A DNA stretch of 64,000 nucleotides, from NCBI GenBank assembly GCA_036785705.1, contig JAWUZG010000028.1, positions 186,001 to 250,000 on the forward strand, given 5' to 3'. The translations under genes and the position numbers were made by a program. This DNA comes from Acanthornis magna. Its lineage: Eukaryota; Chordata; Aves; Passeriformes; Acanthizidae. The notes under the pieces are model-generated. The model did no database searches. It saw only the letters and a list, made by a program, of their open reading frames with translations, and had not been told where the DNA came from. Below are positions 40,966-53,455 of this stretch, piece by piece (the first letter of the stretch is position 1; each line of letters begins with the position of its first letter).

Positions 40966-41880
40966 CGTGTGTATAAGAAGAAAATCTTGTGAAATGACAG
41001 AGAAATTATTATTTACTCATTTCAGTACCCTGACCAGGGTCTTGAAACAATCTAACCATGCCTAGAATTTCCTAAGAGAGTGTTATTTTCACCTATATAC
41101 ATGAAGCAATTTCAGAAAAAGGAATGTTTACACCTTTCTAGACAATCAAATCTTACTGCTGGGAAAACACTTGTTTCAACACAGGCTGTACAACACTGAA
41201 GAAAAGATGCAGGATCTGATCCATGAGTAAATCTCGTTTATTCTAAATTAAGGGTCTGAAATAACTCACTAAAATAATAAGACCAGGTCAACAGAAAGAT
41301 ATCATAACACCAATTCTAGCTATTTGTCCATAAAACGTGAATACCCCACTAAAACAAAGACCATTTGATTTTACCTTGGCCCAAAGCAAATGTCTTTCCA
41401 ATCAAGACATCCAGTGAATTGAATGTCTCTTGTAAGCAGGTGCTACTGTGTTATATTTTCATCCAAACTGCTGAGAATAAGCTAGAAGAAAATGACAAAG
41501 TAAATTGAACAAGAAAGTGTCTGATCTTGATGAATAATTCAATGATGCAATGCAACAAATACTGATTTTTTTTTTTTCCTAGTAAAGGCAGTTTACAACT
41601 GTCCTTTGCTTAGAAAAATGACCTTCTCATGGTGATTATACTTTTGTCTTTAGGCACTGGATGACAGTCTCAGTAATGCTCATGATTCCAGTTCACAGCT
41701 TTGCTGCTGATCTCAAAGCACTCCATTCCTGCTATATCATCTAATCCTTTTTTAATAACATAATCCAACTGCTGAAGAACTCCAACTACAGTATCGGGCA
41801 CACTGCTCACTGACCGTTCTCCAACTGCTCTGGTCACTTTTCTGAAGTCCTAAAAGGCACCAGAGAGCCACAGGGCCACA

Positions 41881-41939
41881 GCCAGCGTTCCCATTCCCTG
41901 AGGAGCTGCTTGGGTGTGTGGATAACAGCGGCACAGACA
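41881..41939 (+). repeat. Direct repeat copy 1 (194-bp spacing)
   Basis: 59 bp matching 42075-42133 at 49 of 59 positions without gaps, including 'ttcccattccctgagga' and 'gtggataacagc'. Probably the remains of a small tandem duplication. Function unknown. Confidence 0.75.
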
Positions 41940-42074
41940 CAAAACCATCACTGCCCCTCCACAGCAGCACAGACAGAAGGACACCTGCCACTATCAAGCT
42001 GTGACACATCAAAGTTGGATTTGTTGCAAGAAAAGAAAAAAAGCCAGGATAGCAAGACCTGGGAAGAGGTTAAC

Positions 42075-42133
42075 CACCATTCCCATTCCCTGAGGAACTC
42101 CCTGACTGCGTGGATAACAGCAGTACAGACACA
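42075..42133 (+). repeat. Direct repeat copy 2 (194-bp spacing)
   Basis: Second copy of the 59-bp repeat at 41881-41939. The 135 bp between the copies are not obviously duplicated. Confidence 0.75.
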
Positions 42134-42390
42134 CAAAATCTTCACTCTGCCACTACGGAAAAGTCACTCTGCAGCCAGGACTGCCAGAGCCCCAGGTCCA
42201 GACCAGCCAAGGCCACACAGTCTAATGAAAACAGGATTCACCAGGAAAGGGCTGAGCTGGATGCCAGTCCCTGTTCCCAGAAGTATGGTTTTTATTACCA
42301 ACAATTAAAAAAGGCAAATAAGAATTCACTTGTCAAACCTGCGGCATCCACAATAAAGACTACACTGGAAGAACCCCATCATTGGGGTCT

Positions 42391-42445
42391 TTTTTTAAAA
42401 GGTTTCTGTTTTCAAATTACCACTGTATAAGACTTTTATACACCA
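42391..42445 (+). repeat. 55-bp direct repeat copy 1, with hairpin
   Basis: Matches 43190-43244 at 49 of 55 positions with no gap; all six differences are transitions. Contains the perfect inverted repeat GTATAA-gactt-TTATAC at 42425-42441, unchanged in both copies. Ends abruptly on both sides, so it behaves like a discrete mobile or duplicated unit. Family not recognised. Confidence 0.8.
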
Positions 42446-43189
42446 GGGCTCAGCCTGGCGATACCCAGAAGAAAATCTTCCCTAGAGCTCTGGTACAGCA
42501 CAGTGTATTCAGATCTTTCTGTAAGCCATCCTTTCACATATCAATATTAAAAAGGGACTTATTCACTAGAAGATCATGACTGAGAAAGGCTCATTTTGCC
42601 TTTTTTCATTTATTCTTTGCTCATTTTGCTCTACATCTCTTCCTTGATGCACAGTCTTATTATAACAAAAGCATACAGCAAATAATACATTCTGCAGCAG
42701 GTTGTCAACACAGCCAGAAAAACACCAAAATTAAGAAAAAATTAACCCTACTAAAATCTGTGACACTTGACGTAACCAGTAAGACTGTCTTGAATGCAAG
42801 AAAGGACACAGGCACTCGGGTGCCTATTTTCTGTCCCCTGCAATATTTCAGCAGTTCTTGCTCATGAATACTCAGATTACATTTGGCAAGTTGGCAGCAC
42901 TTCTTAACACCTAAAAATCTAATAAAAATATTTTTTTCCCTCTGTGCTAGACAAATCTGCCCACCTTCAACCTCTGCTACCCATAAAACAATTTATTCAA
43001 GTACCTTTACCCTGAGCACAGTTAACCTTTTCAATGTACAAAAGCTTCTGTGCCTCTTAAATGAACAAAGAGCTACTAATGAACAAAAAATAATTTCCTG
43101 ACTAAAAGTTTAATATTAATTCTGAGAATACAAAGTATAATATTACTACCCATATATTGTACATAATACAGTATCTAGCTCATGTATCT

Positions 43190-43244
43190 TCTTTTAAAAA
43201 GTTTCTATTTTCAAATTGCCGTTGTATAAGACTTTTATACACCA
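43190..43244 (+). repeat. 55-bp direct repeat copy 2, with hairpin
   Basis: Partner of 42391-42445, 799 bp downstream in the same orientation. The hairpin GTATAA-gactt-TTATAC is at 43224-43240. Confidence 0.8.
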
Positions 43245-44121
43245 AAAGGATGCTTCAGGTTACTGCAGATTTACACTGAGAATCAGAAAACAAATGATCA
43301 TGATAAAGAAAAAGCCCTCTTGCACTAGTTTAAAAGCCAAGGGATGAACGTAAGAGGAAAACAAGATTAATTTTGTTTTCTTCATTTCAAGGTTAAACCA
43401 CAAGGAACCTTAACATTTCACACATGGACGTAAGTTTTCAGTGCATGGTCCCTGAACTCTTGGCAGCCCACAACATAAAAGAAACACACTGGTTGCCAAG
43501 GAGACTTGAACTTACCCTGCAAGAAGTCCAGTCCCATATCGAAAAATTTAGGGAGCCTAGAAATTTTAAGTTTGAAAATCAGTGATCAAGAGGAACAAAG
43601 TGCCGTGTGAGTGGTTTTTATCCTCTCTTCCCCAGTTTCTTACAGGATGAGGGATCAGAATTGGACTGGAAGGATTGAATTCACAAGTGCCACACTTCTC
43701 TGTAGGGACCATTTACATCAAAGCAAATGCTGGCTTTACTTCTGTATTTTTAGCAGTATTTTAAATGAAAAACTGCACTGAATTCTGCAGTAACACAACT
43801 GTTGATCACACTCTGTTTTGTAACAGAAGTCCTGTCAGATATTTAGCCTTAGTTACTAAAAACTATCTTCAGGGAGTACAAACATTTCCCCTCTGGCATC
43901 CTGTCAGTCACAGCAAATCTGTAAATAAACTGTCAAACTCCATTCCAATCATTCCTGAATCTGCAAGGGAAAAAAAGTAGTAAAATTGGTGCAGCTGGTT
44001 GTAGTCCCTGCAGAGCAGGGCTGATTTCACAGCTTTAATATGGTTCACTACTTCACAGCCAGTCCGATCTGATATACAGCACGCAGAAATGAGTGACACC
44101 TTTGCTAATCATTTTCTTAAA

Positions 44122-44345
44122 CTTATCACATGTGGAGGTAATAACAGATGCAATGACTTTTCAAGGGCATGGACTGGTTAATTTTTCAACAGCAAATCGA
44201 CTCAAGTTCTGCAAAATTAAAAATCCACTAAGACACACTGTCAGGCTATCTAAATTATGGAAAATCACACAAAAAGGGAAAAACAAAGGTCTGGTCATGA
44301 GAAAGACAAAGTTAGAGCCTGTCCTTATATTGTCTTGTGCAAAGT
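44122..44345 (+). repeat. Diverged direct repeat, copy 2 (partner 40741-40965)
   Basis: Second copy of the ~225-bp repeat described at 40741, about 3.4 kb downstream in the same orientation. An 84-codon open frame at 44093-44347 crosses it but nothing corresponds in copy 1, arguing against coding. Confidence 0.5.
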
Positions 44346-46754
44346 AGGAATGTAACAGCAGCAAACAAGCAAAAAACCTAAAGAGAGGAGCTGACTTTAG
44401 CAAAGACTCAGTAATTAAACAGGAAACCCCATGCACTCTTACCTGGAAAATATTAGCACCTTTCTTCTGTAATTCATAACTTACTAAGTAATCCTGAAGG
44501 AGCTGGTCAAGAATTTTTTTGCAAGAAAAGTTTTTGTTGGACCACTACAGCTAATTGAGGATTTTTTCAAGGGCATGTTGGAAAAGTGCAGCAGAAGAAA
44601 GACCAGAAAGTAAATAAACACTATCACCTTGCTGCCTATGGAATCAGTTAGGATAGAAATCCCCTGATTTAGAGCAGGGACAGAACCTGAATCAGGATCT
44701 GCTCAATCCCACAAATTTTCCTTCACCATGAAGTTATAAAAAGTCACACCATCTCTCTGGATTGGTGAATATTTCATAAGAGGCAGAATAGCCCCAAGCA
44801 GAAGACAGACTGACTCAAAACCCAATAGCAGAGACACTGGCTTGATTTACGCTAAATTTAAGTTCAAAGCTCATTTCTGTTATCACTCAAAAAAGGGGTC
44901 TCAGTCTCCTAAAGGAGATGCATCCTTCCTGTTTCCTCACAAAAGCCCCCTAAAACACGACTTTGAGACAGTTTGAAAAGAAATTTTGAAAGCACATCTT
45001 TTCTTATGAAACAAAACTACAAGTGTTTGGCTGCAAATGCTCCCTCGGTGTCCCTGCTCAGGAAAGCAAACTTTTCATGCTGAAATGCACCACAGGAAAG
45101 CAAAGAGCGCTGAGGTCACCGTGACTGCATTGAGTTTGAAGGTGGAAAAAACTAACATCACCCCCTTAATTAGGGTTGCCATATGGTCAGATTTCTGCTT
45201 TCACGTTTCCTTTCTCAAGCTCAAATTTTGACTGGCTGGAAAGAGAGGAATACAAAATGCATCAAGGTTTACCATATGGGCCCTGGTCTCCTGTGCACTA
45301 CACGTGTCAGAGATGTGACATATCAAAGACATCATGCTCACCATGCAAAGGCTACATGGCCTATCAGCTAGAATTTCCTTCCATAAATTCCCTGAAGAAA
45401 CCACGGGAGCCCTACCAAACATCTTCCATTTTCCTACCACACAGAAATCCAAACCATATGCTTCAAAGTTTGCAGAAGCAACAACTGCTGCTCTCCAGAG
45501 CGGAGTGTCAGCCTGGTTTATTCTCCTCTGCTTGTACACAAACATCTCATCCAAGCTGCAAATAACCTCCTGTGAACCTGAAAACTTCAGTGATCCAGGT
45601 CTAGATGCTTGTATATGTTGGTGTTCAGGGTCCTTAGCAGAGCTTTCAGCTGAGAATTAAGCGCCAAAAAAAGAAATCTCTGGGTCTGAATCTCATTTCC
45701 CATTTAACAGCTGAGGGAGTTGATAATCCCGGTCTAAAAATAGTCAATTCGTGCTCAGAGCACCCTTGACAGATAGGAATTATCAGCATCCTGATTTCAA
45801 ATGTGAGAAAAAGAGAAGATACTCATCTAGATGGACTAGGACTGCAGACCAAGTCTCCTGAGGGTCAAAGCAGCACTGAAATCACACCACATTTTCGCTG
45901 TGAACCACAGCCATGGCTCTGCTTTACAATCAATGAGACATCAAAATCCAGCCTGCACACTTCTTTCCAGCCAAAAAAAGCAACATTATTTCAATTCCCA
46001 ATAAGAAAGAAAATGATTTATTGGATTGTCCTTCCAGTATGAAAAAAAAACAAACAAAACTATTTTGCATACAAAAGTTTCAGCCCTAGAAAAGTCCACA
46101 GAGAAATACATCACTCTCTGGCAGACAACACATCACAACACAGCAACTCCTGACATGAAATGAACCCTAAGGTAACACCTGACAAAAAGAGGACTTTAAG
46201 TAAAAAGAATGCAATTATCCCAATGGGAGCTGCTCCAGGGCACCTGTGTTTACCTCCTTGCCAAATGTATTTTGAACTCTTTAATGGAAAAAACTTATAA
46301 GAAAAGTTATGATGAGAGAAAGTCTGTGAGGCAACACCTGCAAAGTGAAGTATTTTTAAGACAAATGCTTCAGATACAGAGACGGAAGTAATAAAAAACC
46401 CAAAGAAAAACGTGTACTGCTGTCTTTGTTTTCACCCAAGCTGAACTTCCCCTGGAATTGAATCGCTGGCTCACTGGGGCAGCTGGCTGACATCCTGAGC
46501 CACGAACAGGAAAAGCTTGTCTGGGAAATCAGCACAAAACCCAGGCTTGTTTGTTTGGAAAGGAGCCCACAAGTAAACACACACACACAGACACAGACCA
46601 AGGGCTGCAGCACAGACTGCAAACCATCAGGACCGGGTGAAAAAGGACCAAAATTCTCCATGCTGACTTTGCCTCAGTCTGATTTGCTTTCAGGGGTGGA
46701 AGGTCCATGAGACCAGGAGGGAAGTCCAGAGCAGGGAAAACTTACCCTCGATGG

Positions 46755-47955
46755 AAAAGACCAGGTTAGGGAACATTTCTATAAACTGAATGCACAAAAG
46801 TCCATGGGACTTCATGGGATACACCCTTGAATGCTGAAGCAGTTGGCTGATATAATTGTGAGACCACTCTTTTATCTTTGAAAGGTCATGGCAGTTCAGG
46901 GAGGCTCCTCAGGTCTGGAGGAAAGCACATGTCACTTCTATCTTCAATAATGGCAAAGAGGAGGACACCAGAGTTACAGCTCACTCAGGCTCACCTAGAT
47001 CCCTGGGAAGATGGAGCAAAACCTCCTGGAAACCATTTCCAAACATATGAAGGATGAAAAGGTGACTGGCATTAGTCAGCACAGCCTTCCAAGATGAGCT
47101 GACTGATTTGATGGATGAGGAGAAAGCAGGGGATGTTGTTTACCTCAGTTTTGGCAAGATTTTTGACACTGTCTCCCACAAGATCTTCACAGACAAACTG
47201 ATGAAGTACTGACTAGAAAGATGGACAATGAGATGGACTGAAAATTGGCTGAACTGCTGGACTTAAAGGTTGTGAGTGGTGGTACAAAGTCCAGCTGGAG
47301 GCAACTCACTAGTGGTGCATCCCGAGGGTCAACCCTGGTCTGATACTGCTCAATATTGATGACAAAGTGCACCCTCAGCAAGTTTGCAGGTGACACAAAA
47401 CTGAGAGCAGTGCTGATACACGAGAGGGTTGTGCTGCCATCAGCAGGACCTCAGCAGGCTGGAGGAGTGGACCAACAGGAAACCTCAAGCAGGTCAATAA
47501 ATGGAAGTGAAAAATCCTGCAGCTGGGGAGGGAACACCGCATGCACCAACTGGCTGGAGGCCATCGGCTGGAAAGCAGCTTGGCAGAAAAAGATTTGGGG
47601 ATCCTGAGAGTGCAAGGACATGGACACACTGGAGTGAGCCCAGTGAAGGGCCATGCAGATGATTAAGGGACTTGAACATCTGGAATACAAGGAAAGGCTG
47701 AGAGAGCTGGGACTGCTCAGCCTGGGGAGGAGAAGACTCACGGGGTATTTTACCTATGTGCATAAATACTTGCTGAGGGAGAGTAAAGACAACGCATTCT
47801 TCTCTGTACTGTCCAGTGATAGAAATAGAGGCAAAGGGCACAAATTGAAATAGAAAAAAAATCCTTTAAACATAATTTTTTTTTAATTGTACAGGTGATC
47901 AAACACTGCAGCAGATTTCCCAGAGGGGCTCTGGAACTTCCACCCTTTGAGACAG
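46755..47955 (+). repeat. CR1 LINE ORF2 fragment with dead reverse transcriptase
   Basis: A 1.2-kb sense CR1 copy covering the RT domain and distal region in order: 'SMG' linker near 46800, the 'HSL...' and 'DFSKAFDTVSHK'-like region near 47150-47180, 'SGTKSSW'-like near 47280, the RT active-site motif at 47383-47394, and 'LEHLEYKERLRELGLLSL' at 47670-47730. Stops and indels interrupt it throughout. The active-site FADD reads FAGD (GGT at 47389-47391), losing one catalytic Asp. A short deletion sits just before that motif and a larger one near 47615. It is then joined to a second CR1. Confidence 0.9.
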
Positions 47956-47959
47956 AGGG

Positions 47960-48190
47960 TCGGTTCAGATTAGCTATGAGGAAGAAATGCTTTACTATGA
48001 GGGTGGCAAGACATGCTCTGATTGCCCAGAAAACTTGTGTATGCCCCATCCCTGGATGTGCTCAGGGCCAGGTTGGATGGGGCTTGGAGCAACCTGGGAT
48101 AGTGGAAGGTGACCCTGCCCATGGCAGAGGGTGGAACGAGATGACCTTTAAGATCCCCTCCAACCCAAATCAATCTGTGATTCTATGATT
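47960..48190 (+). repeat. Second CR1 3' end, adjoining the first
   Basis: Starts again within the CR1 distal region ('gattagctatgaggaagaaa' through 'gatgtgctcagggccaggtt') and runs to the CR1 terminus with 'tctgtgattctatgatt'. The preceding fragment already covers part of the same CR1 region, so this is a separate copy of another subfamily in the same orientation. Confidence 0.9.
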
Positions 48191-51100
48191 CAAAACTATG
48201 GACACAGTCCTGGGTCATCTCCTCCAACCGGCCCTGCTCGGACAAGGTGAGCTCTAGAGGTCATTTCCATCCTCTTCCACACTGTGATTTGAATTCATAT
48301 AACACTACATGTAACTGCAAACAGTGCAAAATATCCTGAAAGACTACTTTGCAAAATCAGCCTGTGTGAGATACTAATATACAAAGATCCATTTCTCACC
48401 ATCCTATGCTTCAGTCTGTACAGAAAAAATACTGAGCTGCATGTAAGGATCTACTCTGAAATACATAGAAACTAAATACCTGGGGAGCAAGGAGTCAGAG
48501 CAAAAGAGAAATGCGGTCATATGACTCTAATTTAAAGTGCATCTTCAGTGGACTTAATGAAATACGGACAGAACAAGCTGAAGATGACAAAATTACTTAA
48601 GAACGCACCATTATGAGGGTAATTTTTTTGACTAGTAAGTAATGGCACTCTTGAGGACATGACAGCTATTTTGTAGAGCAAAAGTTTGTGAAAGTAGCCA
48701 TCTCTGCTTTGGAGGAGCCTTTGACTCCGACTAAGCCACCTGATTTCAGTGGGAATTGGGTGGAACCACAGCAAGACAGTGCAACTTTGCAAGATTTGAT
48801 GATCTAGTCCTGAAGACTTCAACAAGAACCAGACATGTTTAATGCTGAAGACCTTGAAGACAGCTAATGTACAGCTTGAGATAATACAGCTGAGATAATT
48901 TTCTATCCCCCATTATAAGCAGGAGACTCTTCATTTCCAAGTTCCTCATGCAACATTTCATCTGAAAAACAATTGGTACATCCGAGCATGCATAACACTG
49001 CGGTTTTTAAGTGAGTAAAAAGGACAGAATATGTATCAAGGACATGACTAAATTAATTTTCAGAATCTCCTGACTTTGAAGCGCCTGGAGTTTAACACCG
49101 TGACAACTCCAGGAAGGAGAGTGGCCCATAACTTTCCAAGGAGGAAACAAAAGGAAGCGCTCGGAGGCCGCAGGGAAGCAGACCGACGGACACATTAACT
49201 TGACACGCTCCCCAGAAGCCCTGCAGGCTTCATCAGCTGTTCTTGTAAGGCCTTTGAAGTGTGGCTGTTGCACAGCTTGTAAGTCCCTTCCTCTGGAGCT
49301 CGGAGCTTGTGGTGTTATAAGCTACTTAAGCTCCTTAGTCCAGATCTAAGCAAACAGCTTGACGCACTTACAAGCTTCACTCCCTCTTATTCTGAAGATG
49401 TTAAGCTGCTTAGCTTACTGTCTTCAACTTTCAAATTCCTACAACCAAATCCTACCCATACACCATCAATCTGCCTTTATTAGCCTGATTCTCCCCTCTG
49501 CTGAGGATTCTGAATGTCTTTTGCCAAGTCACCAGTAGAACGAAATGTTCTTTTATGGCTTAGTTCTTCCAAAGTCATAGCCAACACCTGAATGCCCATT
49601 GCTTTGGCAACTACAACTCTGCCTTTCCAGTATCTGCAAATTTCTGTATATCAAGCATATTCACCTGTTCTAGCAAATCTCTTTCCATTAATGAAGTTTG
49701 TAAAATATTTCAGTTAGTATTTTTAAAAAAACCTCCACACTGCTGTAACTCTCTCCTCATTTTTACTTTTATTTCAGTAGGACCTGCAGAAACTTTTGGA
49801 AGAAATGCTGCTTATACATAAAAGATGGTTTTCATCTAAATCAAGCTAGTACCAAACTACCAGCATTTACAATTAATAATCTCACAAGAGAATCTTTAAA
49901 CTTAGAAGTACAGCAAGGCTGGCACAAATGGACATGACACATTTTCTAAGGCTGAAATCATTAAAACTTTGTATCTATAAATAAAAGATAGGGCAGACAT
50001 TAATAAATCTTAACAAGTAACCACAAAGAAGCCACAATTCCATTTTAATCATAGCACAAAAATAAGCTACTGAGCCGAGTGTGGAAGTGCTGTTATATTG
50101 ACACTAGAAATGTAAAAAATAAGACAGAAAGGTTTAAAATGCCTAGTTTTCACTGAGGATATTGACAGAAGCAACACACTGGTGAAAGGCGGGCAATCAT
50201 TACATGCTGTAAAATAAAAGAACAAATTATATTGCAAAGATATAGGAAAACCACAGCAGTGAGTGTTGCTATACACTAATGAAAACCTGAAGCCAGAGCA
50301 GGCAAAGCAGTTAATTGTACCAACTTGTAACATAATCCATATGGTCTGAATATCACATCAATACCGGGACCATACAACAGCCCACTTGCCCAGGATGATG
50401 AAAATTATTAAAACACATACAAAGAGATCAAAGAGTGCCTGGACAGGCAATACGTGAACCATGACACACTACGGTTATCCTTATATTAGGAAAAAATAAT
50501 AAACTAACAAATGTTAGGCTAAACATCATACTCACATATGCTTTATGCTACAGCTTCTCTAGAACACTAGAAAAAAAAAACAAAAAAAAAACAGTGACTC
50601 TTGACTTGTCTTAAGCAGAAAATCCATGGGTTCAGGATGTCAACAAGGGATGTTTTAGAACAAATCCCATGCAAAAGTTGTGTATAAACGGAGTGCCCAG
50701 CTGTTATAATGTTATCTGTGGGAAACATAAACGCTTTACATAAGCATAAATACAGATTTCCAGCAGATATTTAGATGAGGTCCTTCACCAAAGTTTCTTG
50801 TAGAAAGAAGGCTGCCACAGGATGAGAATGGAAGTGGTCCCACAAATTAATGATAATCTTTTTTAAAGGCATGACACAAAGAGTAGAAGTAAGTCATCAG
50901 CTTTTACAGCTGCTAGTGAAAGGTAATCTGGGAAAAAGCAGAATTAGACAACAAATCCAACCCTGAAGAGACCTAAATTTGCACACCCAACAGGTTCTGA
51001 AGTATTATCTTTGAGTACAGCATGGTAATTTTTTTAAATTTCATGAAAATACTCAATACTCAAAAAATTGAAAAGACAAGTGCATTAAAATCTTTTATAA

Positions 51101-53004
51101 AAGGAATAAAGCCAGAAACAGTACTGTGCAACCTTTTAAATAGAAATTGAGTGTCTTTTTGAAGACTTAGTGCAGCACCACTCCTACATCTCAAAAAGAA
51201 CATAACAGAAATGGAAACAATACAGAGAGACACAACAAGGCTGATCAAAGGTGTGGGACAGCTTCCAACAAACACGAGCAAGTCTCGGTTACAATTCTTC
51301 ATCCAAGAAAAGAAATGGCTAAGGGGATACCAGAAGGAGGCCAGCAGAGCACAGGAAGTCAGAGATGATAAATAAACTATTCTCTAATGGTACAAACCCT
51401 ACCAAGGTGCAAATGAAGCTATCAGATGACATACTCAACACAAACAAAAAATAGGGACATCTCACACAATGCACAGCTCAGGTGAAGCTCTGAGTGCTAC
51501 AGGACACCATGGGTGCCAAAACCCAACATGCTTTAAAAGAGTGATTAAAGAAATCATGGGGAAAAGTTCATCAGCAAATGTTACACCAAAAAAAACTGAG
51601 GCTAGGGAAGTTGCTAAGCTGCAGATTGGGAGAATGCATTATCCACTCAAACTTTGCTTGTGTATTACAGACTGGCCACAGTCAGAGGAAGACTTCTTCA
51701 GCCTGACTCAGGATAACCACTCTTACCTTCACAAACAGCAGCACAACTATTTCAGCCTCGACCACTCTTGAAAGAACCTCCCTCTAATTCTCTTTTGAAT
51801 GAAAGCCTGCACATCAGGTCAAACCAGAGGTGATGCAAAAGAATTTTCAGCTGGGAAGACATACCTTGCACAATTTTTCTTCCCCTATCACAAAATACAT
51901 AAAAGTATTTTACACTGGCTGTCAAAAAACTCACTGTCAGGCCAACAAATAAGGCACCTTCACATCTTGCAAACAAATATTTGATTCTATCAGCCCCAAA
52001 TGTCCAAGTGAAGCTACTCCCCCCCTCAATGTGTTTGTTTCAAAAGTTATAAAAAGACAAAAGTCTTACAACCTTAATTATATTTACCATAATTCTGGAA
52101 ATTGTAACAATCTTGACCTTTTTTCCCATGTGCTGATGCAACCTCACGTTAATCTTCTCTGTTTAGCAAGAGTTATCAAATGCCACACAGCATGTAAACT
52201 ACTCCTTGATTGCTGAGAAAACATCTCTTTGCAGAACATTATTTATGTAGGCACTGAAGTTTCATTGACCTGAGAGGTACCTAAGCACCTTCATGCATCA
52301 GAAATCTCTAATCCTGACAGCACTGAGCCAATTGGAGCCAAAAACCTGGACTTCAAACCCAAAACTTCACTCCATAATATCCCATCCAACAGGTGGCTTG
52401 TCAAGATGTTGCTTTGCCTTCTTCCACTGTCACGGAGGGCATAACACAATGCAGATAAAAGAGAGAGCATTCTCTGTTTGTCAGAAGTAATTAAACTTGT
52501 CACTGACTTTCTGTAAAACTCAAGAGCCATCTGGGAAAAGAGCAGTATGTCTCCACATCCGTGTGAGTGACAAGGTCAGACCACCCCTCACTTCCTTGGT
52601 TGCATCTCCATCACTGACTCTGTTCATCATGCTGTAAATTAATCCATAAAAATTTGGATGGAGTACCTACTGTAATTAGCTCTCTCTGTCCAAAGGAGGC
52701 AAAATGAGATGGGGTGGCAGCTGAGGGATCCAATTGGCTCGTGGCTGCAGACTGACAGAACTAGGTCAATGCACCAACTTTATTCAGAAGGAGGACAACA
52801 TAAAATTAGCCTTGTCGTGTTACATTTCCCAGACAAGGTTTCAAGACCTTTAGTTAACAAGAGCTCACCAATAAAATGTTTTATATTTACACTCCTCCCT
52901 GTGATCTCTTTTTTTACACATCCCATTAGAAACTCTCCTCTATCAATTTATGGACATTGTCTCACCTTTTCCTGCTGTGCACCCCAGACAAGAGCACCTC
53001 AGCA
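48191..53004 (-). other. No recognised gene; presumed XYLB intron
   Basis: AT-rich sequence without repeat homology that I recognise. Poly-A-like runs near 50572-50592 are isolated. No XYLB-like exon or other family signature. Confidence 0.4.
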
Positions 53005-53455
53005 AGCTGCCATGAGCCCCCCCTGAAGCCTCCTGTCCTTCAGGCTGAGCAAGCCCAGGGCAGGTCCTCCATTCCCAAGGCATCCTGATGGCTCCCCACT
53101 GCCCATGATCCAGTTCATCAATAAATTTCTTATATTAAGAGGCCCCAAACCAGGCACAATAGTCCAGATGTCATCTACTGGGCTGCTGAATAAAGGACAG
53201 AAATTTTTCTCCCTCAAATGCCTGGCTGTGCTTCTGTTAGTACAGCCTGCATGTTGTCTGCCTTCCTTGCTGCAAGGACACACTGCTGGCTCATTTTTAG
53301 CTAGACCTCTCACATCCTTTCCAGCTGAGCTTTCCCCCAGATTCTTATCAATGAAGGGAGTTTATGTGCCCCAGGTGAAAGACTTGACATTTTTCCTTGT
53401 TGAATTTGATGAGGCTCCCAGCAGACCATTCCTCTGTTTAACATGCAACTTCCAT
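53005..53455 (-). repeat. CR1 LINE distal ORF2 fragment, antisense
   Basis: The plus strand reads as the complement of CR1: 'cctgtccttcaggctgagca' near 53031, 'ctgcaaggacacactgctgg' near 53270 and 'ccttgttgaatttgatgagg' near 53395. Collinear over 450 bp with internal small deletions. The CR1 3' tail is missing. Open frames across it (53105-53479 plus; 52999-53313 minus) are not genes. Confidence 0.8.

Larger units (their letters stand above)
38218..46754 (-). other. Presumed XYLB intron (second part), local repeat zone
   Basis: No recognised exon. The interval 40.7-44.4 kb contains three pairs of local direct repeats listed separately and a low-complexity tract at 40475-40540. The remainder is unique AT-rich DNA. 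The 117-codon minus frame at 45201-45554 has no recognised homology. Confidence 0.45.

Noticed and set aside
43514..43559. Minus-strand 46-bp stretch between TTTCTAG and a GTAAGT donor
   Set aside because: Too short for significance, no homology, and no consistent phase with known XYLB exons.
45201..45554. 117-codon minus-strand open frame with a protein-like middle
   Set aside because: No homology could be named, no splice sites delimit it, and plus-strand frames of similar length cover the same bases.
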